From Pseudomonas sp. DTU_2021_1001937_2_SI_NGA_ILE_001 (GTDB lineage Bacteria; Pseudomonadota; Gammaproteobacteria; Pseudomonadales; Pseudomonadaceae), in contig NZ_CP135971.1 in the NCBI RefSeq assembly GCF_032463525.1, positions 124,001-188,000 of the forward strand: a DNA stretch of 64,000 nucleotides. Direction: 5' to 3'. Of this stretch, positions 25,755-35,098 are shown piece by piece; position 1 is the first letter of the stretch, and every line of letters begins with the position of its first letter. The notes beneath the pieces were generated by a model, which worked only from the letters and a program-made list of their open reading frames with translations, ran no database searches and was not told the origin of the DNA. The translations under genes and the position numbers were made by a program.

Positions 25755-27344
25755 ATGCTCAATACCACCCAGGCCGCCCGCGGAATCGCAGTGGCGCCTC
25801 ACAGCCTGGCCGCACAGTCGGCGCTGGCCATTCTGCGCAGCGGCGGTAATGCCATCGAGGCGATGGTCGCGGCGGCGGCGACCATCGCCGTGGTCTACCC
25901 GCACATGAATGGCCTGGGCGGCGACGGCTTCTGGCTGATCGTGCCCAAGCACGGCGCGCCGCTGGCCATCGACGCCAGCGGCCCTGCCGGCAGCCTGGCC
26001 AGCCTGGCGCGTTACCAGGGTCAGGCGCGCATTCCGACCCGCGGCGCGGCAGCGGCGCTGACCGTGGCCGGCACCGTCGGCGGCTGGCAGGAGGCGCTGG
26101 CGATCAGTGCCGAGCGCGGCGGCCGCCTGCCGCTGGCTACGCTGCTGGCCGACGCCATTCACTACGCCCGCGCCGGCGCACCGGTCACGCCGTCGCAACA
26201 GGCTGCCACCCAGGCCAAGCTCGGCGAGCTGCAAGCAGTGCTGGGGTTTGCCGACACCTACCTGGTCGATGGTCAGGTCCCGGCAGCCGGCAGCCTTTTC
26301 CGCCAGCCGCGTCTGGCGGCCACCTTGCAGCGTTTGAGCGAGCATGGCCTGGACGATTTCTATCGTGGTGAACTGGCCGCCAGCATCGCGGCCGACCTGG
26401 CGCAGCTCGGTGCGCCGGTCACCGCCGATGACCTGGCCGCCTACCGCGCACAGCGCGTACGTCCGCTGGAGCTGGCGCACGCTGCCGGCAGTGTCTACAA
26501 CCTGCCGGCACCGACCCAGGGCCTGGTTTCGCAACTGATCCTCGGCATTGCCGAGCGTGCCGGCCTGGCACAGCAGCCGGTGGATGAGGCGCAGTACGTG
26601 CACACCTTGGTGGAAGCGACCAAGCTGGCCTTCAAGGTTCGCGATGCGCATATCACCGACCCGGCCGACATGCGCGTCGACCCGCTGACCTTCCTGGCGC
26701 CGCACTACTTGGAGCAGCAGGCGGCGCTTATCGATCCGCAACAGGCCATGCCCTGGGGTGCCGGCAAGGGGCCGGGCGACACGGTGTGGATGGGCGTCAT
26801 CGATCAGGACGGCCTGGCGGTGTCATTCATCCAGAGCATTTACCACGAGTTCGGCAGCGGTGTGGTGCTGCCAGGCAGTGGCCTGGTGTGGCAGAACCGC
26901 GGCGCCTCGTTCAGCCTCGACCCCGGCCACCTGTTGGCCCTGCGTCCCGGCAAGAAGCCCTTCCACACCCTCAACCCGGCGGCTGCGCGTCTCAAGGACG
27001 GGCGCACCATGGTCTACGGCACCATGGGGGGTGACGGCCAGCCGCAGACCCAGGCTGCCGTGTTCAGCCGCTATGCCGTGTTCGGCCAGCCCTTGCAGCA
27101 GGCGGTCAGCGCGCCGCGCTGGCTTCTTGGACGCACCTGGGGCGACAGCAGCGATTCATTGAAGGTGGAGGGGCGCTTCGAGCCGGCGGTGCTCGCCGCG
27201 CTGCAAGCGCTTGGCCACGAGGTGGAAGTGCTGGCACCGTTCAGCGAAACCATGGGCCACGCCGCCGCGGCGGTACGCTGGCCCGATGGCAGCTTCGAAG
27301 GCGCCTTCGACCCGCGCGGCAATGGCGCCGCAGCCGGGTACTGA
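25755..27344 (+). CDS. hpxW: HpxW-like Ntn-hydrolase (gamma-glutamyltransferase family; oxamate amidohydrolase candidate)
   Basis: Protein of 529 residues of the gamma-glutamyltransferase family, which matures by self-cleavage before a threonine. The expected nucleophile is about Thr343 in PGDTVWMGVIDQDG. The N-terminal ALAILRSGGNAIEAM and MNGLGGDGFW are family motifs. HpxW of Klebsiella is an oxamate amidohydrolase rather than a glutathione enzyme, and no signal peptide is present here, which fits a cytoplasmic catabolic role. The start has AGGA seven bases upstream; a 72-base gap separates it from hpxZ. Confidence 0.87.
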   Translation: MLNTTQAARGIAVAPHSLAAQSALAILRSGGNAIEAMVAAAATIAVVYPHMNGLGGDGFWLIVPKHGAPLAIDASGPAGSLASLARYQGQARIPTRGAAAALTVAGTVGGWQEALAISAERGGRLPLATLLADAIHYARAGAPVTPSQQAATQAKLGELQAVLGFADTYLVDGQVPAAGSLFRQPRLAATLQRLSEHGLDDFYRGELAASIAADLAQLGAPVTADDLAAYRAQRVRPLELAHAAGSVYNLPAPTQGLVSQLILGIAERAGLAQQPVDEAQYVHTLVEATKLAFKVRDAHITDPADMRVDPLTFLAPHYLEQQAALIDPQQAMPWGAGKGPGDTVWMGVIDQDGLAVSFIQSIYHEFGSGVVLPGSGLVWQNRGASFSLDPGHLLALRPGKKPFHTLNPAAARLKDGRTMVYGTMGGDGQPQTQAAVFSRYAVFGQPLQQAVSAPRWLLGRTWGDSSDSLKVEGRFEPAVLAALQALGHEVEVLAPFSETMGHAAAAVRWPDGSFEGAFDPRGNGAAAGY

Positions 27345-27359
27345 GGGCCGGCGAAGTGC

Positions 27360-28550
27360 TCAGGCCAACTGGCGAGCCTTGGCGGTGTCGCGCAGGAAGG
27401 CCAGCAGGGCGAGGCCGGGCAGGGCGGTGCCAGCGACCAGGATAGCGGTCCAGCCGCCGTGTTCGAACAGCAGGCTGGCCACGGCCGAGCCGATGGCGCC
27501 GCCGATGAAGATGCTGGTCATGTACAGCGCATTGAGGCGGCTGCGGCTGGCGGCGTCCAGGGCGTAGACGGCACGCTGGCCGAGCACCATGTTGACCTGC
27601 ACGCAGAAGTCCAGCAGCACGCCGGTGACGGCCAGGCCGACCACACCGGCGCCGATGGGGCTCAGCGCCGGCAAAAAGCACAGCGCCGCCAAGGCCAGCA
27701 CTGTCAGGCTGGCCTGGCGGGTGTGGCCGGCATCGGCCAGGCGCCCGGCCACCGGCGCGGCCAGCGCACCAATGGCGCCGACCAGGGCGAACAGCGCGAT
27801 CTGGCTTTGCGACAGGCCATGGTGGCGCGCCAGCTCCAGCGGTACGGCGGTCCAGAACAGGCTGAAAGTGGCGAACATGCACGCCTGGTAGAAGGCGCGC
27901 TGGCGCAACACCGGTTGCTGGCGCAGCAACTGCCACAGCGAAGCCAGCAACGCCGGGTAGGAGGCGCGGTGCTCGGGCTGGCGACTGGGGATGGTGGTGG
28001 CCAGCATCACGCAGATGGCGAGCATCACCCCGGCGGCACAGGCGAATACCGCACGCCAGCCGAAGTGGTCGGCGATCAGACTGGCCAGCGGCCTGGCCAA
28101 CAGGATGCCCAGCAACAGGCCGCTCATGATGCTGCCCACCACTCGCCCGCGCGTGGCTTCCGGCGCCAGGTGTGCGGCCAGCGGAATGAGGATCTGCACC
28201 GATACCGAACTGAAACCCACCAGCAGCGACAGCACCAGGAACAGGTTGGGCTGCTCGACCAGTGCCGCGCCGGCCAGGCTCAGCACTGCCAGCAGCGCGG
28301 TGGCGATCATCAGCCGACGGTTTTCCAGCAGGTCGCCCAGTGGCACCAGGAAGAACAGGCCCAGCGCGTAGCCGATCTGGGTCAGCGACACGATCAGGCT
28401 GGCCAGGGTGCTGGATAGGCCGAGGTCCGGCGCGATCAGTTCGATGATCGGTTGGGCGTAATAGATATTGGCGACGATGGCGCCGCAGCAGAAAGCGAAC
28501 AGCAGTACCAGGCCGGGAGTCAGGGCTGCAGGTGTGTGGCGTGAAGTCAT
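27360..28550 (-). CDS. MFS transporter
   Basis: Protein of 396 residues with twelve predicted membrane helices. FAFCCGAIVANIYYAQPII at the N-terminus and PLGDLLENRRLMIATALLAV between helices 2 and 3 identify a DHA-type major facilitator often annotated as a YnfM/Bcr-like exporter. Substrate unknown. It is convergent with hpxW, only 15 bases apart, and probably not part of that operon. ATG at 28550 is favoured by a GGA eight bases upstream; 28562 is possible. Confidence 0.88.
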   Translation of the reverse strand: MTSRHTPAALTPGLVLLFAFCCGAIVANIYYAQPIIELIAPDLGLSSTLASLIVSLTQIGYALGLFFLVPLGDLLENRRLMIATALLAVLSLAGAALVEQPNLFLVLSLLVGFSSVSVQILIPLAAHLAPEATRGRVVGSIMSGLLLGILLARPLASLIADHFGWRAVFACAAGVMLAICVMLATTIPSRQPEHRASYPALLASLWQLLRQQPVLRQRAFYQACMFATFSLFWTAVPLELARHHGLSQSQIALFALVGAIGALAAPVAGRLADAGHTRQASLTVLALAALCFLPALSPIGAGVVGLAVTGVLLDFCVQVNMVLGQRAVYALDAASRSRLNALYMTSIFIGGAIGSAVASLLFEHGGWTAILVAGTALPGLALLAFLRDTAKARQLA

Positions 28551-28700
28551 CGGGCGGTCCATGGCGTTTGGCTGGCCGGCCAGGCACAGGGCTGGGGCTG
28601 GCGGCGGGTGGAGGGGATGATGGCGTGCAGGCTACCGGCTTTCGCCGGCAGGCAGAACTGCCGGCGAATCGATACTGGCTATGCCTGCCGGTGATGGCGC

Positions 28701-30086
28701 TCAGGCCAGGGCGGTTTTCGTCGGGCAGTCCAGCACCAGGCTGGCACCGCCTTCGGCAGCGGCATCGATGCTCAGGCGGAAACCGTGCAGCTCGACGATG
28801 GCCGCCACCAGCGACAGGCCCAGGCCGAAACCTTGCGGGTTGTCGTGTTCGCTGCGGTGAAAGCGCTGGAACACCGCTTCGCGTTCGGCCGCCGGAATGC
28901 CGGGGCCTGAGTCGCGCACCTGGATGCGCGCGTGGCCTTCCCAGGTGCCGGCGTGCAGCACCACGTTGCCACCCGCCGGGGTGAACTTGATGGCGTTGTC
29001 TAGCAGGTTGGCCAGTGCCTCGAACAGCAACGCACGGTCGCCGGTCACCGCGGGCAACGGCTCGTCCAGGGTCAGGTGCAGGCTGATCTCGCCCTCTTCG
29101 GCCAGCGGGAGGTAGAAGTCATGCAGCTCCTGCAGCAACGGCGCCAGCTGCAGTTCGACGAACGCCGAGCGGCGTCGCTGGTCCTGCAGTTCGGAGATAC
29201 GCAGCAGGCCGCGAAAGCGCGCCATCAGACCGTCGGCCTCGGCAATCACTTGGGCGATTTCCGGGCCGTGCGGCGAGTCCGGCGCCTCCTGCTGGATGCG
29301 ATACAGACGGGCGCGCAGTCTGGTCAGTGGCGTGCGCAGGTCATGGGCAATGTTGTCGCACACGCCTTTGACTTCGTTCATCAGGCGTTCGATCTGGCCC
29401 AGCATGTCGTTGACGATCAGCGCCAGCATGTCCAGTTCATCGCGACGCGTGGAGACCGGCAGACGCTTGCTCATGTCGCCGCTGACGATGGCCTCGGCGC
29501 TGGCCTGCAGGGCATGGATGCGTCGCAACGGGCGACGGCGCAAGAGGTACCAGCCGGCCACGCCGGGAATGATGGTCAGCGACAGGCCCCAGAGCAGGGC
29601 ATGCAGAATCAGGGTCGAGACGGCGAACAGCGAACCGTTGTCCCGCACGATGATCAGCCAGTTGCCGGCGCGGGTGCGGGTGGCCACGGCGGCGCAGCTG
29701 CTGCGCGGCAGGTTCGGGTCGGTGGAAACGATGCAACTGCCCAGTTCGTGGATCTGTCCGTCCAGCGGCAGGTTGGCCGGCACCTGGCGAATCGGCCCGA
29801 ACAGGGGGCGCAGGCGCGCGTCGAACAGGCCGAAGGCATCCACCGCCGGTTTGTCGAAGGCCATGCTGGCCACCAGCGCTTCGACCAGGTCCTGGCCTTC
29901 GAAGCGGGCGAACAATTGCTGACGCTGCATCAGCGAGTGGCGGGCCATCTGGTCGAGGTAGCCCTTGACCTCCCAGTACAGCACCCCCAGCAGGATGCTG
30001 CTCCAGGCCACGAACAGCGTACTGTAGAGCGCCAGCAGACGGCTGCTGGATGAGCGCCAGCCCTTAGGCAGGTTCGCTAATGACAT
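28701..30086 (-). CDS. Two-component sensor histidine kinase
   Basis: Protein of 461 residues. Membrane helices at about 18-38 and 155-181 flank a periplasmic sensor of about 115 residues. A HAMP region (RIHALQASAEAIVSGDMSKR) follows, then the H-box with His248 in DNIAHDLRTPLTRL, and N, G1 and G2 boxes (ALANLLDNAIKF, VRDSGPGIP, GFGLGLSL). It overlaps its response regulator by 23 bases on the same strand. This is the OmpR/QseC-type arrangement; the stimulus is unknown. The sensor contains two cysteines (Cys118 and Cys131). Confidence 0.93.
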   Translation of the reverse strand: MSLANLPKGWRSSSSRLLALYSTLFVAWSSILLGVLYWEVKGYLDQMARHSLMQRQQLFARFEGQDLVEALVASMAFDKPAVDAFGLFDARLRPLFGPIRQVPANLPLDGQIHELGSCIVSTDPNLPRSSCAAVATRTRAGNWLIIVRDNGSLFAVSTLILHALLWGLSLTIIPGVAGWYLLRRRPLRRIHALQASAEAIVSGDMSKRLPVSTRRDELDMLALIVNDMLGQIERLMNEVKGVCDNIAHDLRTPLTRLRARLYRIQQEAPDSPHGPEIAQVIAEADGLMARFRGLLRISELQDQRRRSAFVELQLAPLLQELHDFYLPLAEEGEISLHLTLDEPLPAVTGDRALLFEALANLLDNAIKFTPAGGNVVLHAGTWEGHARIQVRDSGPGIPAAEREAVFQRFHRSEHDNPQGFGLGLSLVAAIVELHGFRLSIDAAAEGGASLVLDCPTKTALA

Positions 30087-30744
30087 ACCCCGTGCCCCTT
30101 ACCGTACGGATCAGCGGCGCGGTGCCCGGTGGGTCGATCTTCTTGCGCAGCCGGCCGATGTGCACGTCGATCAGGTTGGTGCCGGGGTCGAAGTGATAGC
30201 CCCAGACTTCCTGGAAGATCATCATCCGGGTGATGACCTGGCCATGGTTGCGCATGAGGAATTCCAGCAGCTTGTACTCGGTGGGCAGCAGGGTCAGCAC
30301 GCGGTCGCCGCGGCGCGCTTCGCGGCTCATAAGGTCCAGCTCCAGGTCGGCGACCACCAGCTGGCTCTTCTGCTCGGCCGGGCTGTTGCGGCGCAGCAGT
30401 ACCTCGACCCGGGCCGCCATCTCGTCGGAGGCGAATGGCTTGGACAGGTAATCGTCGCCACCGGCGCGCAGGCCGCGCACACGCTCGTCGACGTCGGACA
30501 GCGCACTGATCATCAGGATCGGTGTGCTGATGCCCTGGGCGCGCAGGCGCGTGACGATGGTCAGGCCGTCGACCTGCGGCAGCATGCGGTCGAGGGTGAT
30601 CAGGTCGTAGTCACCGCTGACGGCCTTGTCCAGGCCATCACGGCCGTTGTCCACCCAGTCCACGTCCAGCCCGTGGCTGCTGAGTTCCGCGACGATTTCC
30701 CTTGCGGTGACGGCGTCGTCTTCGATTGCCAGGATTCGGGTCAT
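30064..30744 (-). CDS. OmpR/PhoB-family response regulator
   Basis: Protein of 226 residues. The receiver domain has the acidic pair EDD at 8-10, the phosphorylation site Asp52 (LITLDRMLP) and Lys102 (LSKPF). The DNA-binding winged helix has LLPTEYKLLEFLMRNHG and DVHIGRLRKKI near the end, typical of OmpR-type. It precedes and overlaps the kinase gene. Start at MTRILAIEDD; upstream in-frame residues are not family-like. Confidence 0.94.
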   Translation of the reverse strand: MTRILAIEDDAVTAREIVAELSSHGLDVDWVDNGRDGLDKAVSGDYDLITLDRMLPQVDGLTIVTRLRAQGISTPILMISALSDVDERVRGLRAGGDDYLSKPFASDEMAARVEVLLRRNSPAEQKSQLVVADLELDLMSREARRGDRVLTLLPTEYKLLEFLMRNHGQVITRMMIFQEVWGYHFDPGTNLIDVHIGRLRKKIDPPGTAPLIRTVRGTGYVISEPA

Positions 30745-30879
30745 CTTGCCTGCCTGCAGTCTCGGAGAAAGCCTTATCTTGCCTGTGCGAACCTGAAAAT
30801 TTCCTGAAAGAAAGTTCATGATGGCCCCTTGCCCGGCGCTGGCGTGCTTCTGCGCCTGGCGGGCAAAGGCCGGGCGCGG

Positions 30880-31776
30880 TCAGTCTTGGCGGCTGCGGCG
30901 CAGTTCTTCGAGCAGCTTGTGTTTGTCGCGTTCGCGTTTGGCGGTCATGTCTTTCTCGCCGCGGATCTGCGCGTGGCTGAGCAGAGCGAAGATGAAGCTG
31001 CCGCCGATGATGTTGCCAGCCAGGGTCGGCGCGGCGAAGTGCAGCCAGAAGTCCGACCAGCTCGCCTCGCCGGCAAAGACCAGGTAGGAGACCTCCACCG
31101 AACCGACCACGATATGGGTGAAGTCGCCCAGCGCCATCAGGTAGGTGATGACCACGATGATCGCGATCTTGGCGCTTTCCATCGAGGCGATCATCCACAC
31201 CATGGTAGCGATCATCCAGCCGGAGACGATGCCCTTGGCGAGCATCTGCCCCGCTTCGTTCTCCATCACCTTGCGGCCGATGTCGAGGAAAGCCATGTCG
31301 GTCTGCGCGTCGAAGATCGGCAGGCGCAGCATCACCCAGGCCACCAGCAGGGTGCCGCACAGGTTGCCGAACAGCACCACGCCCCAGAGCCGCAACAGGC
31401 GCCCGAAGTTGCCCAGGGTGAGTTTGCTCATCACCGGCAGCACTGCGGTGAGGGTGTTCTCGGTGAACAATTGCTGGCGCGCCAGGATCACCGCCAGAAA
31501 ACCTGCCGAGTAGCCCAGGCTGGCGATCACGTGGCTGGCGTCGCTGTCGCCCAGCCGTGAACGGAACAGCCCCATGGCCATCAGCGACAGGCCCATGGTC
31601 AAACCGGCCGCCAGGGCCGACCACCACAAGGCGGCGACGCTGCGCTCCAACTCATGGTCGCCCTGCACACGGATGGTCTCGTGCAGCACCACCGCGCGCG
31701 GCGGCAGCTTTTCATCGATCTCGCGCTCTTCTTCGGCTGACAGGCCGGGGGTCTTGCCGTCTGCTTGCTCTTGCAT
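30880..31776 (-). CDS. Formate/nitrite transporter-family channel (YfdC-like)
   Basis: Protein of 298 residues with about six membrane helices. It has the FNT-family motifs LARQQLFTENTLTAVLPV and LFGNLCGTLLVAW and ends in a charged cytoplasmic tail (KRERDKHKLLEELRRSRQD). It resembles E. coli YfdC more than FocA because of the long charged N-terminus with EEEREIDEKLPPRAVVLHE. The transported anion is unknown. ATG at 31776 is chosen because AAGG lies nine bases upstream. Confidence 0.9.
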   Translation of the reverse strand: MQEQADGKTPGLSAEEEREIDEKLPPRAVVLHETIRVQGDHELERSVAALWWSALAAGLTMGLSLMAMGLFRSRLGDSDASHVIASLGYSAGFLAVILARQQLFTENTLTAVLPVMSKLTLGNFGRLLRLWGVVLFGNLCGTLLVAWVMLRLPIFDAQTDMAFLDIGRKVMENEAGQMLAKGIVSGWMIATMVWMIASMESAKIAIIVVITYLMALGDFTHIVVGSVEVSYLVFAGEASWSDFWLHFAAPTLAGNIIGGSFIFALLSHAQIRGEKDMTAKRERDKHKLLEELRRSRQD

Positions 31777-31872
31777 AGCCACTACCTTCATGAGAAATGC
31801 GACGGGGGCCCGTCTGTCTGTTGTGTCAGACCGATGGCCCCTGCAGTCGTTCGCCGCTCATGAAGTGGCCAT

Positions 31873-32517
31873 TCAGGCCGGCAATGCGTCGCTGTGCAGG
31901 CGCTCGACACCCAGCTCGCGCATGGCCTGCCAGGCCGCCTGCAGCGAGCCGTTTAGGTCGATGGCGCGGCAGGCATCTTCGATCACCGCCGTGGCGAAGC
32001 CGGCACGCGCCGCGTCCTGCGCCGACCAGGCTACGCAGAAGTCCAGCGCCAGGCCCACCACATAGAGGCTTTCGATACCGTGTTCACGCAGGTAGCCGGC
32101 CAGGCCGGTCGGCGTCTGGCGGTCTGCTTCGAGAAATGCCGAATAGCTGTCGATCTGCGCGTTGCAGCCCTTGCGCAGCACCAGTTGGGCATGTGGCAGG
32201 TGCAGGTCGTGGTGCAACCGTGCGCCCTGGCTGTCCTGCACGCAGTGGGTCGGCCAGAGGGTCTGCGCGCCGTAGGGCAGGCTGATCGACTCGAACGGCA
32301 CGCGGCCGGGGTGGCTGGCGGCGAAGGACACATGCCCGGCCGGGTGCCAGTCCTGAGTGACGATCACCCGGGCGAAGCGCTGGCCGAGCTGGTTGATCAG
32401 CGGCACCAAAGCATCGCCGTCGGCCACGGCCAGGGCGCCGCCGGGCATGAAGTCATATTGCATGTCGATCACCAGCAGGGCGCTGCGCCGGTCGCTGGGG
32501 GCGTGAAGGCGGGGCAT
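31873..32517 (-). CDS. pncA: Nicotinamidase/pyrazinamidase
   Basis: Protein of 214 residues. The catalytic triad is Asp18 (LLVIDMQYDF), Lys116 (VLRKGCNA) and Cys161 (ALDFCVAWSA). Metal ligands are Asp56, His58 and His91 (QDWHP, WPTHCV). It hydrolyses nicotinamide to nicotinate in the NAD salvage pathway. The start at 32517 has GGAGAG about six bases upstream. It is a single gene divergent from the TonB-dependent receptor. Confidence 0.95.
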   Translation of the reverse strand: MPRLHAPSDRRSALLVIDMQYDFMPGGALAVADGDALVPLINQLGQRFARVIVTQDWHPAGHVSFAASHPGRVPFESISLPYGAQTLWPTHCVQDSQGARLHHDLHLPHAQLVLRKGCNAQIDSYSAFLEADRQTPTGLAGYLREHGIESLYVVGLALDFCVAWSAQDAARAGFATAVIEDACRAIDLNGSLQAAWQAMRELGVERLHSDALPA

Positions 32518-32603
32518 CGAGGCTCTCCGGTCGAAGGATGATGGCCATTGTGCGCGTGTGGCAGAGCAAAGGCGACTGCTCCGCTGGCACGGTTGAGAGT
32601 TAC

Positions 32604-32642
32604 ATTTGGGAATAAGTTTCAATTGTAGTTACAACTCGGTAC
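32604..32642. promoter_or_regulatory. AT-rich promoter region of the receptor gene; possible weak Fur site
   Basis: GGAATAAGTTTCAATTGTAG lies in an AT-rich patch about 70-100 bases before the receptor start. It only loosely resembles a Fur box, so iron control is inferred from the gene product. Confidence 0.3.
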
Positions 32643-32707
32643 TATCCGCCGCGCTAAAAAAACGGGCCGCCATGAGCCCGCTGTTCATCAAGGGGATAAA
32701 ACTACAC

Positions 32708-34840
32708 ATGCGTCGCACTCTGGTTTCTCTGTGTGCCCTGCAGGCGGCACTCAGCCCGCTGGCCTGGGCCGATCAGGCCATGGCTGACAAGCCGGGCATC
32801 GAACTGCAGGTCATCGACATCAACGCCGCTGGCGACAGCGAACAGGCCACCGGCCCGGTGCAGGGCTACAAGGCGACCCGTTCGGCCAGTGCCACGCGTA
32901 CTGATACCTCGATTCATGAAACCCCGCAGTCGATCAGTGTGGTGACCCGCGAGGCCGTGGAAGACCTTGGCGCTACGCGCCTGCAGGAAGCCCTGGATTA
33001 CGCCGGCGGTGTCGGTCGTGCCAACAACTTCGGGGGGCAGGGTCTGACCAGCCTGACCGTGCGCGGTTTCACCACCAGCGAGTTCTACCGCAACGGTTTC
33101 CCGATCAACCGTGGCTATCCGAGCATGCCCGACGCCAACACCATCGAGCGCCTGGAAGTGCTGCGCGGCCCGGCTGCCACCCTGTATGGCCGTGGCGACC
33201 CGGGCGGCACCTTCAACGTGGTGTCCAAGCAGCCGTCGCGCGAAGCTTCGGTGACCCTGGGCAGCCAGCTCAACGACCAGGGCATGACGCGTGGCACCCT
33301 GGACGCCACCGGCCCGCTGGACGAAGAAGGTCGCCTGGCCTACCGCCTGAACGTGCTGGGCGAGGGCGGCGAGACCTTCCGCGACCATGTCGAAACCGAG
33401 CGTTATGCGGTGAGCCCGGTGCTGAACTGGGAAGTCAACGACAGTACGCGGATCACCTTCGAAGGTGACTTCATGCGCAACAACGCGCCGCTGGACCGTG
33501 GCCTGACCCGCTACCCGGCGCAGATCGGCACGGCCTCGCCAGACACCTTCTGGGGCGAGAAGGACGTCGGCAAGCTGCACACCGACAGCAACATGGCGCA
33601 GCTGCGTTTCGAGCACGACCTGAATGCCGACTGGACCCTTGGTGGCGGCGTGCAGATGCTCGACGGCACCATGAAGGGCAATGGTGTCGAAGCCAACGGC
33701 ATCGCCGCCGATGGCCGCACCCTGGGTCGCAACTTCAACTGGCGCAAGCTGGACTGGACCGATGTCGATGTGCAGCTCAATCTCACCGGCCACTTCAATG
33801 CGGGCGGCTTCGACCACCTGCTGCTGGCCGGTGTGGAATACGAAGACTACGACTACAAGTCGATCATCCTGCGTTCCAGCGGCGCGGTGAGCGCCTATCC
33901 GATCGACATTTTCAACCCGGTCTATGGCCAGCCACGTCCGGCACTGACCCGCACCACCACCCACGACAAGGAAAACCTCAAGACCTGGGCGGCGTTCCTG
34001 CAGGACCAGGTGAGCCTCACCGAGCGCTTGAAGCTGCTGGCTGGCGCGCGCATCGAGCGTTTCGAGCACCAGTACGATGCCTACATCACCGGCGTGCGAT
34101 CCTGGGAAAAGAGCGACAGTGCCGTCACGCCGCGTCTGGGCCTGACCTACGACCTCACTGACGAACTGGCGCTGTATGCCAGCGCTTCGCGGTCGTTCAA
34201 GCCCAACAGCGGTGCCTCTCGCCTGGGTGGCGGTTTCGATCCGGAAGAGGGCAAGGCCTATGAGGTGGGGGCCAAGTGGCGGACCCTGGATGACCAACTG
34301 AGCGTGGAAGCGGCGATCTACCAGATCGACAAGAAGAACGTGCTGACCACCGACCCGGTCGACTCGACCTTCAGCGTGGCCGCCGGCCAAGTGCGCAGCC
34401 GCGGCTTCGACCTGAACCTGGTGGGTAACATCACCTCAGCGTGGAAGGTAATGGGCAGCTACGCCTATGTCGATGCACAGGTGACCAAGGACAACACCCT
34501 GCGCGACGGCACGCGCTTGCTCAATATCCCGCGTGAAAGCGCCAGCCTGCTGAGCATCTACGAGTTCCAGGACGGCCCGCTGCGCGGCCTGGGCCTGGGC
34601 GGCGGTGCCCGCTACGTGGCCGAACGCGCCGGACAGACCGCCAACGTGCCGAACTTCAGCATGGACAGCTACACCGTGTATGACGCGCTGTCGTACTACA
34701 AGGTCAACGACAAGCTGCGCCTGAACCTGGACGTGAAGAACCTGTTCGACAAGGAATATGAAGAGGGGGCGTTCGGTAACGTCTACGCCTACCCAGGCGC
34801 CCCGCGTACCGTGCAGGTGGGCTTCACTTACAAGCTCTGA
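32708..34840 (+). CDS. TonB-dependent siderophore receptor
   Basis: Protein of 710 residues. The signal peptide MRRTLVSLCALQAALSPLAWA is followed by a plug domain (TSIHETPQSISVVTREAVED, RLEVLRGPAATLYGRGDPGG) and a 22-strand barrel ending NVYAYPGAPRTVQVGFTYKL. No N-terminal STN signalling domain is present, and no anti-sigma/sigma genes are adjacent, so it is a simple receptor. RGDPGG instead of the usual GAPGG is common in ferrichrome/hydroxamate-type receptors; the ligand is not certain. Met at 32708 begins the signal peptide; an upstream in-frame ATG at 32672 is less likely. Confidence 0.92.
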   Translation: MRRTLVSLCALQAALSPLAWADQAMADKPGIELQVIDINAAGDSEQATGPVQGYKATRSASATRTDTSIHETPQSISVVTREAVEDLGATRLQEALDYAGGVGRANNFGGQGLTSLTVRGFTTSEFYRNGFPINRGYPSMPDANTIERLEVLRGPAATLYGRGDPGGTFNVVSKQPSREASVTLGSQLNDQGMTRGTLDATGPLDEEGRLAYRLNVLGEGGETFRDHVETERYAVSPVLNWEVNDSTRITFEGDFMRNNAPLDRGLTRYPAQIGTASPDTFWGEKDVGKLHTDSNMAQLRFEHDLNADWTLGGGVQMLDGTMKGNGVEANGIAADGRTLGRNFNWRKLDWTDVDVQLNLTGHFNAGGFDHLLLAGVEYEDYDYKSIILRSSGAVSAYPIDIFNPVYGQPRPALTRTTTHDKENLKTWAAFLQDQVSLTERLKLLAGARIERFEHQYDAYITGVRSWEKSDSAVTPRLGLTYDLTDELALYASASRSFKPNSGASRLGGGFDPEEGKAYEVGAKWRTLDDQLSVEAAIYQIDKKNVLTTDPVDSTFSVAAGQVRSRGFDLNLVGNITSAWKVMGSYAYVDAQVTKDNTLRDGTRLLNIPRESASLLSIYEFQDGPLRGLGLGGGARYVAERAGQTANVPNFSMDSYTVYDALSYYKVNDKLRLNLDVKNLFDKEYEEGAFGNVYAYPGAPRTVQVGFTYKL

Positions 34841-34882
34841 AGCCTGCTTGTGGTTTTAGCCGCAATACGGGTCAGTTAGGCC

Positions 34883-35062
34883 AGGTAAGAGCGGCCTCAG
34901 CCGCGAAGCGACCGCCTGTTCACAGCAGATGCAGTGAATTTCCTGGCGATTTCGCGGCTAAAGCCGCTCCCACCGGGCCACATGCCGCTTAAGCGAACAA
35001 TGTTGGCTTTAGCCGCGAAGACCGCATCACGGTCTCTACGGCTGAGGCCGACCCTACCGGGC
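34883..35062. repeat. Cluster of REP-type elements
   Basis: TTCGCGGCTAAAGCC at 34951-34965 and its exact reverse complement at 35005-35019 form a 15-base inverted pair. Partial copies (AGAGCGGCCTCAGCCGCGAAG near 34888 in part, GGCTGAGGCCGACCCTACC near 35040) flank it. They lie between convergent genes, as Pseudomonas REP/BIME elements do. Confidence 0.75.
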
Positions 35063-35077
35063 CAGGCCGCGCCCGGT

Positions 35078-35098
35078 TGAGCGGTTCTTCACCGCTCA
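35078..35098. terminator. Hairpin at the end of the hydroxyacid dehydrogenase gene
   Basis: TGAGCGGT and ACCGCTCA form a perfect eight-base stem that includes the stop codon of the minus-strand gene. There is no T-run. Confidence 0.45.

Noticed and set aside
32604..32642. Confident Fur box before the siderophore receptor
   Set aside because: Similarity to the consensus is weak by eye; kept only as a low-confidence note.
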